A DNA stretch of 64,000 nucleotides. Origin: Chloroflexota bacterium. Lineage in GTDB: Bacteria > Chloroflexota > Dehalococcoidia > UBA2247 > RBG-13-53-26. The notes beneath the pieces are model-generated. The model was given only the letters and a program-made list of their open reading frames with translations, made no database searches and was not told where the DNA came from. Positions 40,794 to 49,917 of the stretch are shown here, in pieces; within the stretch, counting starts at the first letter, position 1; each line of letters opens with the position of its first letter. The stretch lies in assembly GCA_016875915.1 (NCBI GenBank), contig VGOM01000004.1, positions 1-64,000 of the forward strand. The letters are read 5' to 3'. The translations under genes were made by a program, and so were the position numbers.

Positions 40794-43340
40794 CTAGCAG
40801 CGTAGGGATTGCTCCGTCCTGGCGATGATGCTGTCCTGGGTTTCCTTGGACAGGTCAATCCAGTAGGCGCTGTACCCCGCCACCCTCACCTGAAGATTGC
40901 TGTACCTCTCCGGGTGCTCCTGGGCATCCTTGAGTGTCTTGCTATCCCACACATTGAACTGGACGTGGGGAATGGTTCCCTTGGCGTGCCACTCCTTGAG
41001 GTACGCGGAGAACAAACTCCTGTTCTCTCCTTCCAGGTACTGGGGCATGAACCTCTGGTTCAGCAGCTGACTGTGCATGTACGGTATCTTGGCCACTGAG
41101 TTGAGCACCGCCGTCGGACCATTCTGGTCGGCCCCGGCCATAGGTGACAAGGTACCGTCAGCCAACGGGGTGCCGGCCCGCCTGCCATCGGGGGTGGCTC
41201 CGCACATAAGGCCAGACGATTGGAATGCCGCCGCTGTGCTCCCGTCAATGGTTACGGTACAACCCCAAGCATCTTTGACCTGATTCAGCGTGCCGTCATG
41301 CACTCTTGTCAGGACCTTCACCGCCCAGGTATCGGCATAGTCATCGTCATTTCCGTATTTGGGGGCCCTCAGGAATTCCTGGCGCATCACCTCGCGTCCT
41401 TCCCAGTTCGTCTTCAACGCCTCGATAAGCTCGTCCATGGTGTACTTCTTGTCATCAAAGACCAGCTTCTGAACAGCCGCGAGGGAGTCGGCGATGTTGA
41501 TCCCCCCCAGGAAGACCATGAAGGGCCAAGTATCATGCTCCTTGTGCAGCTCCGTGAGGTCGATCCCCCTTTCCACAGCCTCATCCAGGAGGAAGGAGTT
41601 GCAGGGGTCCGGGCTGTACTCGATCACTATCTGTTGTCCGATATTCCAGGAGCTTATCCCGATCTTCATGTAGAACAGCAGCCGCTCACAGAAGGCATCG
41701 AGGACCTCATCGGCAGACTTCATCTGCCTCGGGTCCTTGGTCTTGGGCTTGCCGGGCAAGGGAGGGGTTTCGAACAACCCGAAGACCTCGGACAGCAGCT
41801 TGGGACCGAATATGGCCCCGATGTTGGCAATACCCGAAGCTGTCACCGCCCTGCCGCGGATATGCGGATTGACGCAGCACCCCAGCTGCACCCTCTTGGC
41901 GTCTTCAGTGGACCAGCCCCTGGTGTAGCACCATTTCTCCAGCATGTCCTGATTGTGGAAAGCCGGCTGCCCGCTGCCCATCCGGTTCAGATCGATGGCC
42001 CTCTCTAGCACATCCGGCGAGATGTCCCGGTGGTAGAGCAGGCAAAGCGGCGGCTGGCAGAGGTGAAGATTGGCCAGCGCCTCCATGGCCATGCAACTCA
42101 AATCGTTGGATACGTCCTTGCCGTTCTCGTCTGCTCCGCAGATGTTCGGGGCCCAGCCTACATCGAAGCCGGCAGTGGCGCTGAAGATCGCCGGCCACTC
42201 CAGCGGAGACCCGATTTCCTGCGCCTTGATCCACAGGCACTCGACCAGCTCCAGTGCATCCTTCCTGGTGATCCGGCCCGCCTTCATATCGGCTTCGTAG
42301 TACGGCCACCACACCCGGTCGATCCTGACACCGCTGCCATTTCCGCACATCACCATGAAATGCCCCACAATCTCGACGATCCACATGAACTGCAGGGCTT
42401 CGTGGAAGGTCCGGGGCGGGTTGGCCGGGACCCAGTCCAGGATGTCGGCTAGATCCTCCAACTCCTTCTTGCGGGCCCTATCTTTCTCCGCCTTCGCCTG
42501 CTCTCTGGCGAGCTCAGCGTGTCTCTTGGCATAGCGGATAGTGGCCCGGCCGCATATCGCCATAGCTTCCCACTGGTGCTTCCTCGCCAGATACTCCGCA
42601 GGGCTCATTTCCCCCACTCTTGCTTCGAGGTCCTTCAGCTTGGCCTCGATCCTGTCGATCCTCGCCTGGAGACCTTCAGGGTAGAGCGTCTCGTAGTCGT
42701 ACCCGGGCAGGGCGCGGCTCTCTTCCCAGGTCTGCGGGTAGACGCTGACCGCGCTGGGGTCCTTGTCGACGATTGGCCTGAGGAATTGCGGTATGTGGTC
42801 ATATACTCGGTCCCTGACACACCTTCCCTTCCAGTATTCGCAGATGTCCTCGACGATCTCCTTCCTCTCCTCATCCGTAACCATGTTGGAGTAGCCACCC
42901 GTGGTGACCCCCTCTGGCATCCACCAGCAGCTGGCCTCGGGGTACCATCGTATCTCATCTGGCGACCCGTTGGCGTCACCCACTATGAGCTCTCCGGGCT
43001 TGATGAAGATGGGCATCTCGTCGCACATCTTCTCCACTGCCCTGGCCCTGCGGATGGCCCATGGCTGTCCCTCCGTCTCCCTGTAGGCCCTGGTCACCAG
43101 CCTGGCGCGGTCTAGGTCAACTCTGACTCCGCTACGGAATTCGCACTTGCCAAACCCGGCGGCAACCATAACCCACTCCTTGGTCACCGCTGCCTTCCAG
43201 CCCACTGAATCCCGGAGCTTGGCGGTGCGGGGCGTGGAGCCGTAGCCCCACTCGTAGGGCACGGTCTTGGTCACCCTGTCCTCAAAGGAAATACTGCCTG
43301 GCTTCGGTATGTCTGTTCTTGCCTTCACCGCGTGTGCCAT
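40794..43340 (-). CDS. glycyl radical enzyme of unassigned substrate (PFL/GRE superfamily)
   Basis: C-terminal glycyl radical motif LQVRVAGYSAYWIDLSKETQDSIIARTE; active-site Cys region VQLGCCVNPHIRGRAV; adjacent activase. Start ATG at 43340 preferred. Confidence 0.93.
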   Translation of the reverse strand: MAHAVKARTDIPKPGSISFEDRVTKTVPYEWGYGSTPRTAKLRDSVGWKAAVTKEWVMVAAGFGKCEFRSGVRVDLDRARLVTRAYRETEGQPWAIRRARAVEKMCDEMPIFIKPGELIVGDANGSPDEIRWYPEASCWWMPEGVTTGGYSNMVTDEERKEIVEDICEYWKGRCVRDRVYDHIPQFLRPIVDKDPSAVSVYPQTWEESRALPGYDYETLYPEGLQARIDRIEAKLKDLEARVGEMSPAEYLARKHQWEAMAICGRATIRYAKRHAELAREQAKAEKDRARKKELEDLADILDWVPANPPRTFHEALQFMWIVEIVGHFMVMCGNGSGVRIDRVWWPYYEADMKAGRITRKDALELVECLWIKAQEIGSPLEWPAIFSATAGFDVGWAPNICGADENGKDVSNDLSCMAMEALANLHLCQPPLCLLYHRDISPDVLERAIDLNRMGSGQPAFHNQDMLEKWCYTRGWSTEDAKRVQLGCCVNPHIRGRAVTASGIANIGAIFGPKLLSEVFGLFETPPLPGKPKTKDPRQMKSADEVLDAFCERLLFYMKIGISSWNIGQQIVIEYSPDPCNSFLLDEAVERGIDLTELHKEHDTWPFMVFLGGINIADSLAAVQKLVFDDKKYTMDELIEALKTNWEGREVMRQEFLRAPKYGNDDDYADTWAVKVLTRVHDGTLNQVKDAWGCTVTIDGSTAAAFQSSGLMCGATPDGRRAGTPLADGTLSPMAGADQNGPTAVLNSVAKIPYMHSQLLNQRFMPQYLEGENRSLFSAYLKEWHAKGTIPHVQFNVWDSKTLKDAQEHPERYSNLQVRVAGYSAYWIDLSKETQDSIIARTEQSLRC

Positions 43341-43450
43341 TGCCCCTTGCCACCTTTCATTTAGCCTAGATTGAATATCCTCAACCAACGCACAAAACCA
43401 TACACAGCGTGAACGTGAATTCTACGTCACCATCGCATGCCTGTATGTGG

Positions 43451-43494
43451 TCTGTATCTTGTTCCAGGTGAATGACAGTGGAACAAGATACAGA
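43451..43494. repeat. long perfect inverted repeat in divergent intergenic region
   Basis: TCTGTATCTTGTTCCA-ggtgaatgacag-TGGAACAAGATACAGA: 16-bp arms, 12-nt spacer, 0 mismatches. Confidence 0.9.
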
Positions 43495-43761
43495 ATAATC
43501 AGAAATCTCTCACACGGTTCTGGACACAAATACGAACTGACCCCTAGACGGATGGCGAGTTTTCACAACCGCCACATCTTCGACGAAGCCGCCCACCCTG
43601 CTATCCTCCCACTTGAGCCTAACATATCTCATTGGGATCCCGTTGGCAAGCGCTTTGACTTCAGGATGTGCGTCTTCGCCAGGAAAAGCACTCCGGTGTG
43701 AGTGGTACTTGACAATCACTTCATAAAGAGATAGGACTAGTGTACAGTATTGGCGAGCACT

Positions 43762-44754
43762 ATGATGACATTTGGGCAGCGGCTGAGGGAGCTTCGACAG
43801 GCCAAGGGTATGACACAAGGAGGATTGGCGCGGAGGACAGCCATCAGTTCCACATACGTTAGTAAGCTTGAAACCGGTGTTGTGTCTCCACCCAGGCAGA
43901 AGATCATCTTGGCCTTGGCCAAGGCTCTTGGTGTAGACGAATCGGAGCAGGATGAGCTATTTGGCCTTGCTAGGAAGATCCCTCCTGACTTGTTGGCACA
44001 CGTAGACACTGGAATGATAAGGACGTGGCGATCCCTTAGGGAGAATGAAGAGACGCCAGCCCACGAATCAGCAGCATTGCGGCGGCGAATTGGTGAGTCA
44101 GAAGCATTGGACACCCGCCAAACGCGGCTTATGGAGTTGCCTGAGAGGCAGAAGGACATCTTTCGAGCCCTGATTGAGACTTTTCCGGACGGCATCGTGA
44201 TTCTGGGCAGTGAGCTAGAAGTCATATACGAGAACCCGTCCATCTCACGCATTCTTGGCTATCAACCGGGTGAATTTACTGGTAGGGATACGTTTGCGGT
44301 CATTCACCCAGATGATATGCCTAGGGTAGCCCGCAGGCTCGCCAAGATGATACAGAATCCAGATGACACCGGAAGTCATACCCAGTGCCGTGTGAGGCAC
44401 AAGGACGGCACGTGGCGTGTGGTTGATGCAGTCGCCAACAACCTTCTCCAAGATGCCGCCGTGAAGGGCATCGTTGTGGTAATCCACAAGATCGGCAGGC
44501 GTCACCAGGGCGAACAAGCCTTGGCTGAAGAAGCAGCGGCTTTGGCAGTGGCGACGAAATACCGCCTGACAGGGAGTGAACGCAAAGTGCTCACTCTGAT
44601 TACTGAGGGGAAGAGCAACCCCCAGATAGCGGAGCAGTTGGTCGTCAGTCCGTCCACTGTGAGATTCCACGTCACCGGTATCCTCCGCAAACTGGGTGTC
44701 ACCAGCCGCACGGAGGCAGCCGCCGTCGCACTGCGCTGCCACCTGGTCGACTGA
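43762..44754 (+). CDS. transcriptional regulator with N-terminal XRE HTH, central PAS, C-terminal LuxR-type HTH
   Basis: FGQRLRELRQAKGMTQGGLARRTAISSTYVSKLETGVVSPP (XRE); DGIVILGSELEVIYENPSISRILGYQPGEFTGRDTFAVIHPDD (PAS); LTGSERKVLTLITEGKSNPQIAEQLVVSPSTVRFHVTGILRKLGVTSRTEAA (LuxR). Confidence 0.92.
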   Translation: MMTFGQRLRELRQAKGMTQGGLARRTAISSTYVSKLETGVVSPPRQKIILALAKALGVDESEQDELFGLARKIPPDLLAHVDTGMIRTWRSLRENEETPAHESAALRRRIGESEALDTRQTRLMELPERQKDIFRALIETFPDGIVILGSELEVIYENPSISRILGYQPGEFTGRDTFAVIHPDDMPRVARRLAKMIQNPDDTGSHTQCRVRHKDGTWRVVDAVANNLLQDAAVKGIVVVIHKIGRRHQGEQALAEEAAALAVATKYRLTGSERKVLTLITEGKSNPQIAEQLVVSPSTVRFHVTGILRKLGVTSRTEAAAVALRCHLVD

Positions 44755-44983
44755 TTGGCTCGCATGAAAACTCGCTATCCGTCCAGGGGTCAATCTCTCC
44801 TGATGTCCAGAGCTGCCTCTTGGATTCCCTGATCTATAATTCTTCCGTTCGACTCTGATGATCTTGCTGTCACGTCTTGGATCCCGGCGGCAACTCAAAT
44901 CGACGGGGGGAGCACAATCCATGCTTTGCCGCAATGTCGTTGTTCTGGCATAGTCGTTGCTCATAGAAAGGAGGGCATAGACC

Positions 44984-46078
44984 ATGAAGGCAGCCGTATC
45001 ATACGAGATCAAGGCTCCGATGCGCGTGGAGGAGGTGACCCTGGATGCACCACGGGACCATGAGGTCCTGGTGAAAATGGTCGCAGCCGGGACCTGCCAC
45101 AGCGACCTCCATTTCCTAAACGGTGACATTCCCGTGGCCATGCCAGTGGTAATGGGACACGAGGGGGCCGGGATTGTGGAGAAGGTTGGTCCCGGTGTAG
45201 CAACATTGAAGCCCGGTGACCACGTGGTGCTCATGGTGGCATTCTCATGTGGGAAATGCTTCTACTGTGCTGAAGGCCGGCCCACACTCTGCGTAGAAAA
45301 CCTCCCTATTCAGATCATGGGCAGCCTCCCCGGGGGCGGAATACGTTTGCACAAAGGCGGTCAAGACCTGCACCACCTCTTTGGTCTGGCCTGCTTCGCA
45401 GAATACGCTGTAGTTCATGAGCGTTCAGTAGTGAAGATCCGTGAGGATGCCCCGCTTGACGTGGCGTGCCTCCTTGGCTGTGGTACCAGCACCGGCATAG
45501 GCGCTGTTCTCAATACGGCAGGCGTCAAGGCTGGCCAGAGTGTAGCCGTTTATGGATGCGGTGGCGTTGGACTGAGTGCTGTCATGGCAGCCAAGCTGGC
45601 TGGGGCAGGTTTGATCATGGCAGTTGACACCCTGGAGCCGAAGTTGGAGATGGCCAAGGCCCTCGGGGCCGACTACGTTGTCAACGCCTCGAAAGAGAAC
45701 CCGCAACAGAAGGCCATGGAGCTGACTGCCGGCATGGGGCTGGACCACGCCGTTCCCTGCGTGGGCAACGCCGATGTAATCATGCAGGCCTTTGGTTCCA
45801 TCCGTAGCGGGGGGAAATGCATTGTGGTGGGACTGCCTCCCATTGGGGTCAATCTCAGCATCGCTCCCTACGAACTCCTTCAGGCCAAGGTCCTCACCGG
45901 CACTACCCAAGGCGACATAACGGCCTCAGTCGATATCCCAAGGTATGTTGACCTATTTATGAACGGCAAACTCGCCCTAGACAAGCTGATCACCAAGAGC
46001 TGCAGGCTGGACGAAATCAATGAAGCGTACGCGGCGCTGCAAAGAGGGGAGACCATCCGCACGGTAATCCGGTTCTAG
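44984..46078 (+). CDS. zinc-dependent alcohol dehydrogenase
   Basis: GTCHSDLHFLNGD, GHEGAGIVEKVGPGV, CGKCFYCAEGRPTLC structural Zn motif, VAVYGCGGVGLSAV Rossmann. Confidence 0.95.
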   Translation: MKAAVSYEIKAPMRVEEVTLDAPRDHEVLVKMVAAGTCHSDLHFLNGDIPVAMPVVMGHEGAGIVEKVGPGVATLKPGDHVVLMVAFSCGKCFYCAEGRPTLCVENLPIQIMGSLPGGGIRLHKGGQDLHHLFGLACFAEYAVVHERSVVKIREDAPLDVACLLGCGTSTGIGAVLNTAGVKAGQSVAVYGCGGVGLSAVMAAKLAGAGLIMAVDTLEPKLEMAKALGADYVVNASKENPQQKAMELTAGMGLDHAVPCVGNADVIMQAFGSIRSGGKCIVVGLPPIGVNLSIAPYELLQAKVLTGTTQGDITASVDIPRYVDLFMNGKLALDKLITKSCRLDEINEAYAALQRGETIRTVIRF

Positions 46079-46120
46079 TTCCATGGCCCGGGGTAAGGAG
46101 TCTCTCGAAAGGAGGTTGTC

Positions 46121-47854
46121 ATGCCGGACCAGACGTTTGATGCGGTGATCGTTGGAGGAGGGAACAAAGCCCTGTTCCTGGCTATGTACCTGGCCAGATA
46201 TGCCGGGATGAGCGTCGGCGTATTTGAGCGGAGGCATGAAATCGGCGGCTGTCTGGCCACTGAGGAGACCTCGGCGCCGGGGTTTCGCACCAATACCCAC
46301 GCCACGCTGCAGCTCCCCTTCTACTACCTGCCGCTCTGGCGCGATTTCCCTGAGTTCTGGGAATACGGTGCCAGGCTGGACCAGCATATCTGCGCGGACG
46401 GTGCTGTATTCAGGAAGAATCAGACGTGCCTGACTATCTACAGTGACAAATACGATATGAGCCAGGAGCGTACCGCCAAGGAGATCGCCCGGTTCTCTGA
46501 GAGGGACGCTGAGAAGTGGCTCAAGCTCAGGAAGGTGTGGTTGGGCAGGGAGATGCAGCATGTGCAGTTCGATCAGTTGTTCAGGCCCGCCGAGGATAGA
46601 TTCGACCCCAAAGTGCTGGAGAGGCAAATAGCCGTCTATCCCCAGTTGGTGGAGATCGGGGCCGGCGTGGAGCCGGACGCACTGGTCCTCATGTCCACCC
46701 ATACCCGGAATGTCCAGGAGTTGTGGGAGAGCAAGGAGCTGCAGTACATCAATCTCAGATTCATTCTCGGAGCGGCCATGGATGTCAATCAGGCAGGGGC
46801 CGGCGCCTGGACGTTCGGTTTCTGCGGCACCATGCCCAATGGAGGTTTCTGTCCGGGAGGAACCCATCAGGTCGCTCACGCCGCCCATCAGATTCTGGTC
46901 GCCGATGGATGCAAGTTCTTCACCCACGCCGAGGTGGACAAGGTCATCATCGAGGATGGAACTGCCAAAGGCATCCGCCTGATGGATGGCAGTCAAATCG
47001 GGGCCAGAAAGCTGGTGGTGAGCACGTTGAGTCCGTACCAACTCTGTTTCGATTTGATAGGCAGGGAACATATGCCTCCGCGGATGGCGCGGCGCATAGA
47101 GATCCTTGAGAACGTCTTCGGCTGCCTGATGTGGTACAGCTTCGCCGTCCATGAAGCGCCACGGTACGAAGCTGCCGCGTTCAACCCCGACGTCAATGAT
47201 ACTTTCTACCTTGCGTTGGCGGAGGACAACGACCCCATGCATGTTTCCAGGGAGTGCTATTGGACAAGGCTGGGGAAATGGCCTCCTCTGGAGGACTACT
47301 GCCCCACCGTCTGGTCTCACAGCATACCCGACCCCACCTACGCGCCCGCGGGGAAGCATATCGTCAATCATGAGCAGCTTGGTCCGCCGGCCACCGCCCA
47401 TACCGAGAAGGAGTGGATCGAGGTCAAGAAGCGGTACGCCGAAGAGCTGATGAGCATCTGGCAGAAGCATGCTCCGAACATGACCTGGGACAACGTCATC
47501 GACTGCGAGTTCAACACCCCCTATGATCAGCTCAAGCTGAAGAATCTGGCGCCAAACGGGTGCATGGCCCTCCTTGACCGCGTGCCGTACCAGACGGATG
47601 ACAAGAGGCCCATCCCCGAGTTGGCCAACCACAGGACCCCCATCAAGAACCTCTATGCCACCGGTTCTGCCTGGCATCTGGGGGCGAATTCAGGCTCAAC
47701 AGAGTCATACAACTGCTACAAGATCATTGCCAAGGACATGAATCTGGCCAAGCCGTGGGAGGAGCCAGGAAAAGAGGAGCCGGAATCCCTGTATCAGCTG
47801 TGGCTGACCATACTGAAGAGGGTGCAGGACCTGCCCAAGGTGAAACCGCCCTAG
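46121..47854 (+). CDS. phytoene desaturase-like FAD/NAD(P)-dependent oxidoreductase
   Basis: DAVIVGGGNKALFLAMYLARYAGMSVGVFERRHEIGGCLATEE; C-terminal IKNLYATGSAWHLGANSGSTESYNCYKII. Confidence 0.8.
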   Translation: MPDQTFDAVIVGGGNKALFLAMYLARYAGMSVGVFERRHEIGGCLATEETSAPGFRTNTHATLQLPFYYLPLWRDFPEFWEYGARLDQHICADGAVFRKNQTCLTIYSDKYDMSQERTAKEIARFSERDAEKWLKLRKVWLGREMQHVQFDQLFRPAEDRFDPKVLERQIAVYPQLVEIGAGVEPDALVLMSTHTRNVQELWESKELQYINLRFILGAAMDVNQAGAGAWTFGFCGTMPNGGFCPGGTHQVAHAAHQILVADGCKFFTHAEVDKVIIEDGTAKGIRLMDGSQIGARKLVVSTLSPYQLCFDLIGREHMPPRMARRIEILENVFGCLMWYSFAVHEAPRYEAAAFNPDVNDTFYLALAEDNDPMHVSRECYWTRLGKWPPLEDYCPTVWSHSIPDPTYAPAGKHIVNHEQLGPPATAHTEKEWIEVKKRYAEELMSIWQKHAPNMTWDNVIDCEFNTPYDQLKLKNLAPNGCMALLDRVPYQTDDKRPIPELANHRTPIKNLYATGSAWHLGANSGSTESYNCYKIIAKDMNLAKPWEEPGKEEPESLYQLWLTILKRVQDLPKVKPP

Positions 47855-47886
47855 GGGCCTCCATTGAGGCGAGGGACAGGTAGCAG

Positions 47887-48348
47887 ATGCAACTGAACGA
47901 TCACGGCGAGTCCCTTTGTGGGCAACACGTCCTCCAGTATCCCTACCGGCGAGCGACGGGGCCGATTCTCGGTCGCTTCTTCACTGAGATCCGCGACAAC
48001 GGGCGGTTCCTGGGCATCAAGACGTCCTCTGGCAGCGTATTGTGCCCACCGGTGGAAGTAGACCCGGACACGCTGGAGGACCTGTCAGTGGACGATCTCC
48101 AGGAGGTGGGGCCGGCGGGTTGTGTCACCAGTTGGACCTGGCTGAGCGAGCCACGTCCGGGCAACCCTGTGCAGCGACCGTTTGCGTGGGCGCTCATCAA
48201 GCTCGATGGCGCAGACTCGGCTCTGCTGCACGCCGTAGATGCCGGCAGCGAGTCTGTCATGCGAACGGGGATGCGAGTCATCCCCCGCTTCGCTGATGAG
48301 CGGAATGGCGGGATACGCGATATTGCCTGCTTCGTGCCGGAGGATTGA
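47887..48348 (+). CDS. DUF35 OB-fold protein, rubredoxin-like Zn ribbon lost
   Basis: FFTEIRDNGRFLGIKTSSGSVLCPPVEV: Zn-ribbon Cys positions replaced; OB-fold part FAWALIKLDGADSALLHAVDAG. Confidence 0.75.
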   Translation: MQLNDHGESLCGQHVLQYPYRRATGPILGRFFTEIRDNGRFLGIKTSSGSVLCPPVEVDPDTLEDLSVDDLQEVGPAGCVTSWTWLSEPRPGNPVQRPFAWALIKLDGADSALLHAVDAGSESVMRTGMRVIPRFADERNGGIRDIACFVPED

Positions 48349-48350
48349 CT

Positions 48351-48866
48351 ATGGCTGAAACAAGGAAGCCGGTCACCACCATCAAGACGCCCGTCGCCAT
48401 CCACTACAACTACTCGATTGGCGCGGGGCAAAGTGCATTCATGCGTGCCATCCGGGAAGGGCGGATTTTGGGGGTGCGCTGCCCGGACACCGGCAAGGTC
48501 TACGTCCCCCCCAGACTCACGTCCGTCGAGACCGCCTCGCCCATGACCGAGCTTGTCGAGCTTCCCGATCGGGGCGTCGTCTACACCTACTGTATCGTCA
48601 ACATCAAGTTCTACGACCAGGTCCTCGATATCCCCTACGCGTACGGCTACATCGTTCTGGACGGCGCTGACAGCGCCATCATGCACCTGATCCAGGAATG
48701 CCCGGTTGAAGAGATGCGGCCTGGGATGAGGGTGAAGGCCGTGTGGAAGGATCCCAAGGAGTGGACGGAATCGCTGGAGAACATCCGGTATTTCAAGCCG
48801 ACAGGGGAACCCGACCTGCCCATCGAGCAAATCATGAACGAGATCCGGAAGAAGTCATATGCGTGA
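48351..48866 (+). CDS. DUF35 OB-fold protein, degenerate Zn ribbon
   Basis: FMRAIREGRILGVRCPDTGKVYVPPRLTSVET (one Cys only), YGYIVLDGADSAIMHLIQECPVEEMRPGMRVKAVWK. Confidence 0.8.
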   Translation: MAETRKPVTTIKTPVAIHYNYSIGAGQSAFMRAIREGRILGVRCPDTGKVYVPPRLTSVETASPMTELVELPDRGVVYTYCIVNIKFYDQVLDIPYAYGYIVLDGADSAIMHLIQECPVEEMRPGMRVKAVWKDPKEWTESLENIRYFKPTGEPDLPIEQIMNEIRKKSYA

Positions 48867-49917
48867 GGTCGCCATTGTCGCCTTCGGGCAGACGCCGAAC
48901 CGGCGAAAGGAACTGCATCGCAACGATGCCGAGATGGTGGCCCCCGTCGTGGCGGAGCTGTTGAAAGGCGCAGGCCTGTCCCGCAGGGACGTGGACTTCA
49001 CCTGCTCCGGTTCCTCAGACTTCCTGGCGGGGTACTCATTCTCTTGGGTAATGGCTATCGACGCACTTGGAGCCTGGCCGCCGATCCAGGAGTCCCATGT
49101 TGAGGGCGAGGCGGCCTGGGCCCTCTACGAAGCATGGGTGAAGATGCTCTTCATGGACGAGATCGAGGTGGCTCTCGTCTACGGATTTGGCCGCCAGAGC
49201 ATGACTTCACCTCGCGATGTCATGGTCTTGATGAACGACCCCTATCTCGAGACGCCACTGTGGCCGGACGCGATCTCACAGGCCGCTCTGCAGGCACGGG
49301 CGCTTCTTGATGCGGGGCTCTGCACGGAGCGTGACTTCGCCGAGATTGCGGTGCGGAACCTGCGGCACGCGGAGGGCAATCCCTTGGCACAGTTGTCGGG
49401 TCGGCCGGATCCCGACGAGCTGCTGAAAGCGCCGACGATTGCGTCGCCTTTGCGGAAACACGACTGCCCGCCGATAACTGATGGGGCGTGTGCCGTCCTG
49501 CTTGCTGCTGGTGACCGGGCACGCGCGCTGTGCAGGCGGCCGGCGTGGATTCGAGGACTGGCTCACCGCATCGACGTTCAGGCGCTGGGTCGTCGCGACC
49601 TGACCCACTCCGTCTCGGCGCGGCTCGCCGCGGAGGCGGCGGGGGCGATCGGAACGCCGATCGACATCGCAGAGCTTCATGCTCCGTTTACTCCTCAGGA
49701 CTGGATCCTGCAGCGGGAGCTGGGGATCGCGAAACGCACCATTGTCAATCCCTCGGGCGGCATTCATCAGGGGAATCCCATGATGGCTACTGGCCTCGTT
49801 CGCTTCGGCGAGGTGGCTGCACGCATCATCCGCGGGGAGGCAGACCGGGGTGTGGCTCATGCCACACAGGGGCCCTGCCTGCAGCAGAACATGGTGTGCG
49901 TCCTGGAGGCTGAGTGA
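48859..49917 (+). CDS. thiolase-fold (SCP2/lipid-transfer-type) protein, module A subunit 1
   Basis: VAIVAFGQTP..., SGSSDFLAGYS, ITDGACAVLLA, NPSGGIHQGNPMMATGLVRFGE. No Cys at the usual nucleophile position (HVEGEAAWAL). Confidence 0.82.
   Translation: MREVAIVAFGQTPNRRKELHRNDAEMVAPVVAELLKGAGLSRRDVDFTCSGSSDFLAGYSFSWVMAIDALGAWPPIQESHVEGEAAWALYEAWVKMLFMDEIEVALVYGFGRQSMTSPRDVMVLMNDPYLETPLWPDAISQAALQARALLDAGLCTERDFAEIAVRNLRHAEGNPLAQLSGRPDPDELLKAPTIASPLRKHDCPPITDGACAVLLAAGDRARALCRRPAWIRGLAHRIDVQALGRRDLTHSVSARLAAEAAGAIGTPIDIAELHAPFTPQDWILQRELGIAKRTIVNPSGGIHQGNPMMATGLVRFGEVAARIIRGEADRGVAHATQGPCLQQNMVCVLEAE

Noticed and set aside
43447-43701. 84-aa ORF in the GRE/regulator intergenic region
   Set aside because: No RBS, no similarity recognised, contains the perfect inverted repeat; more likely regulatory DNA.
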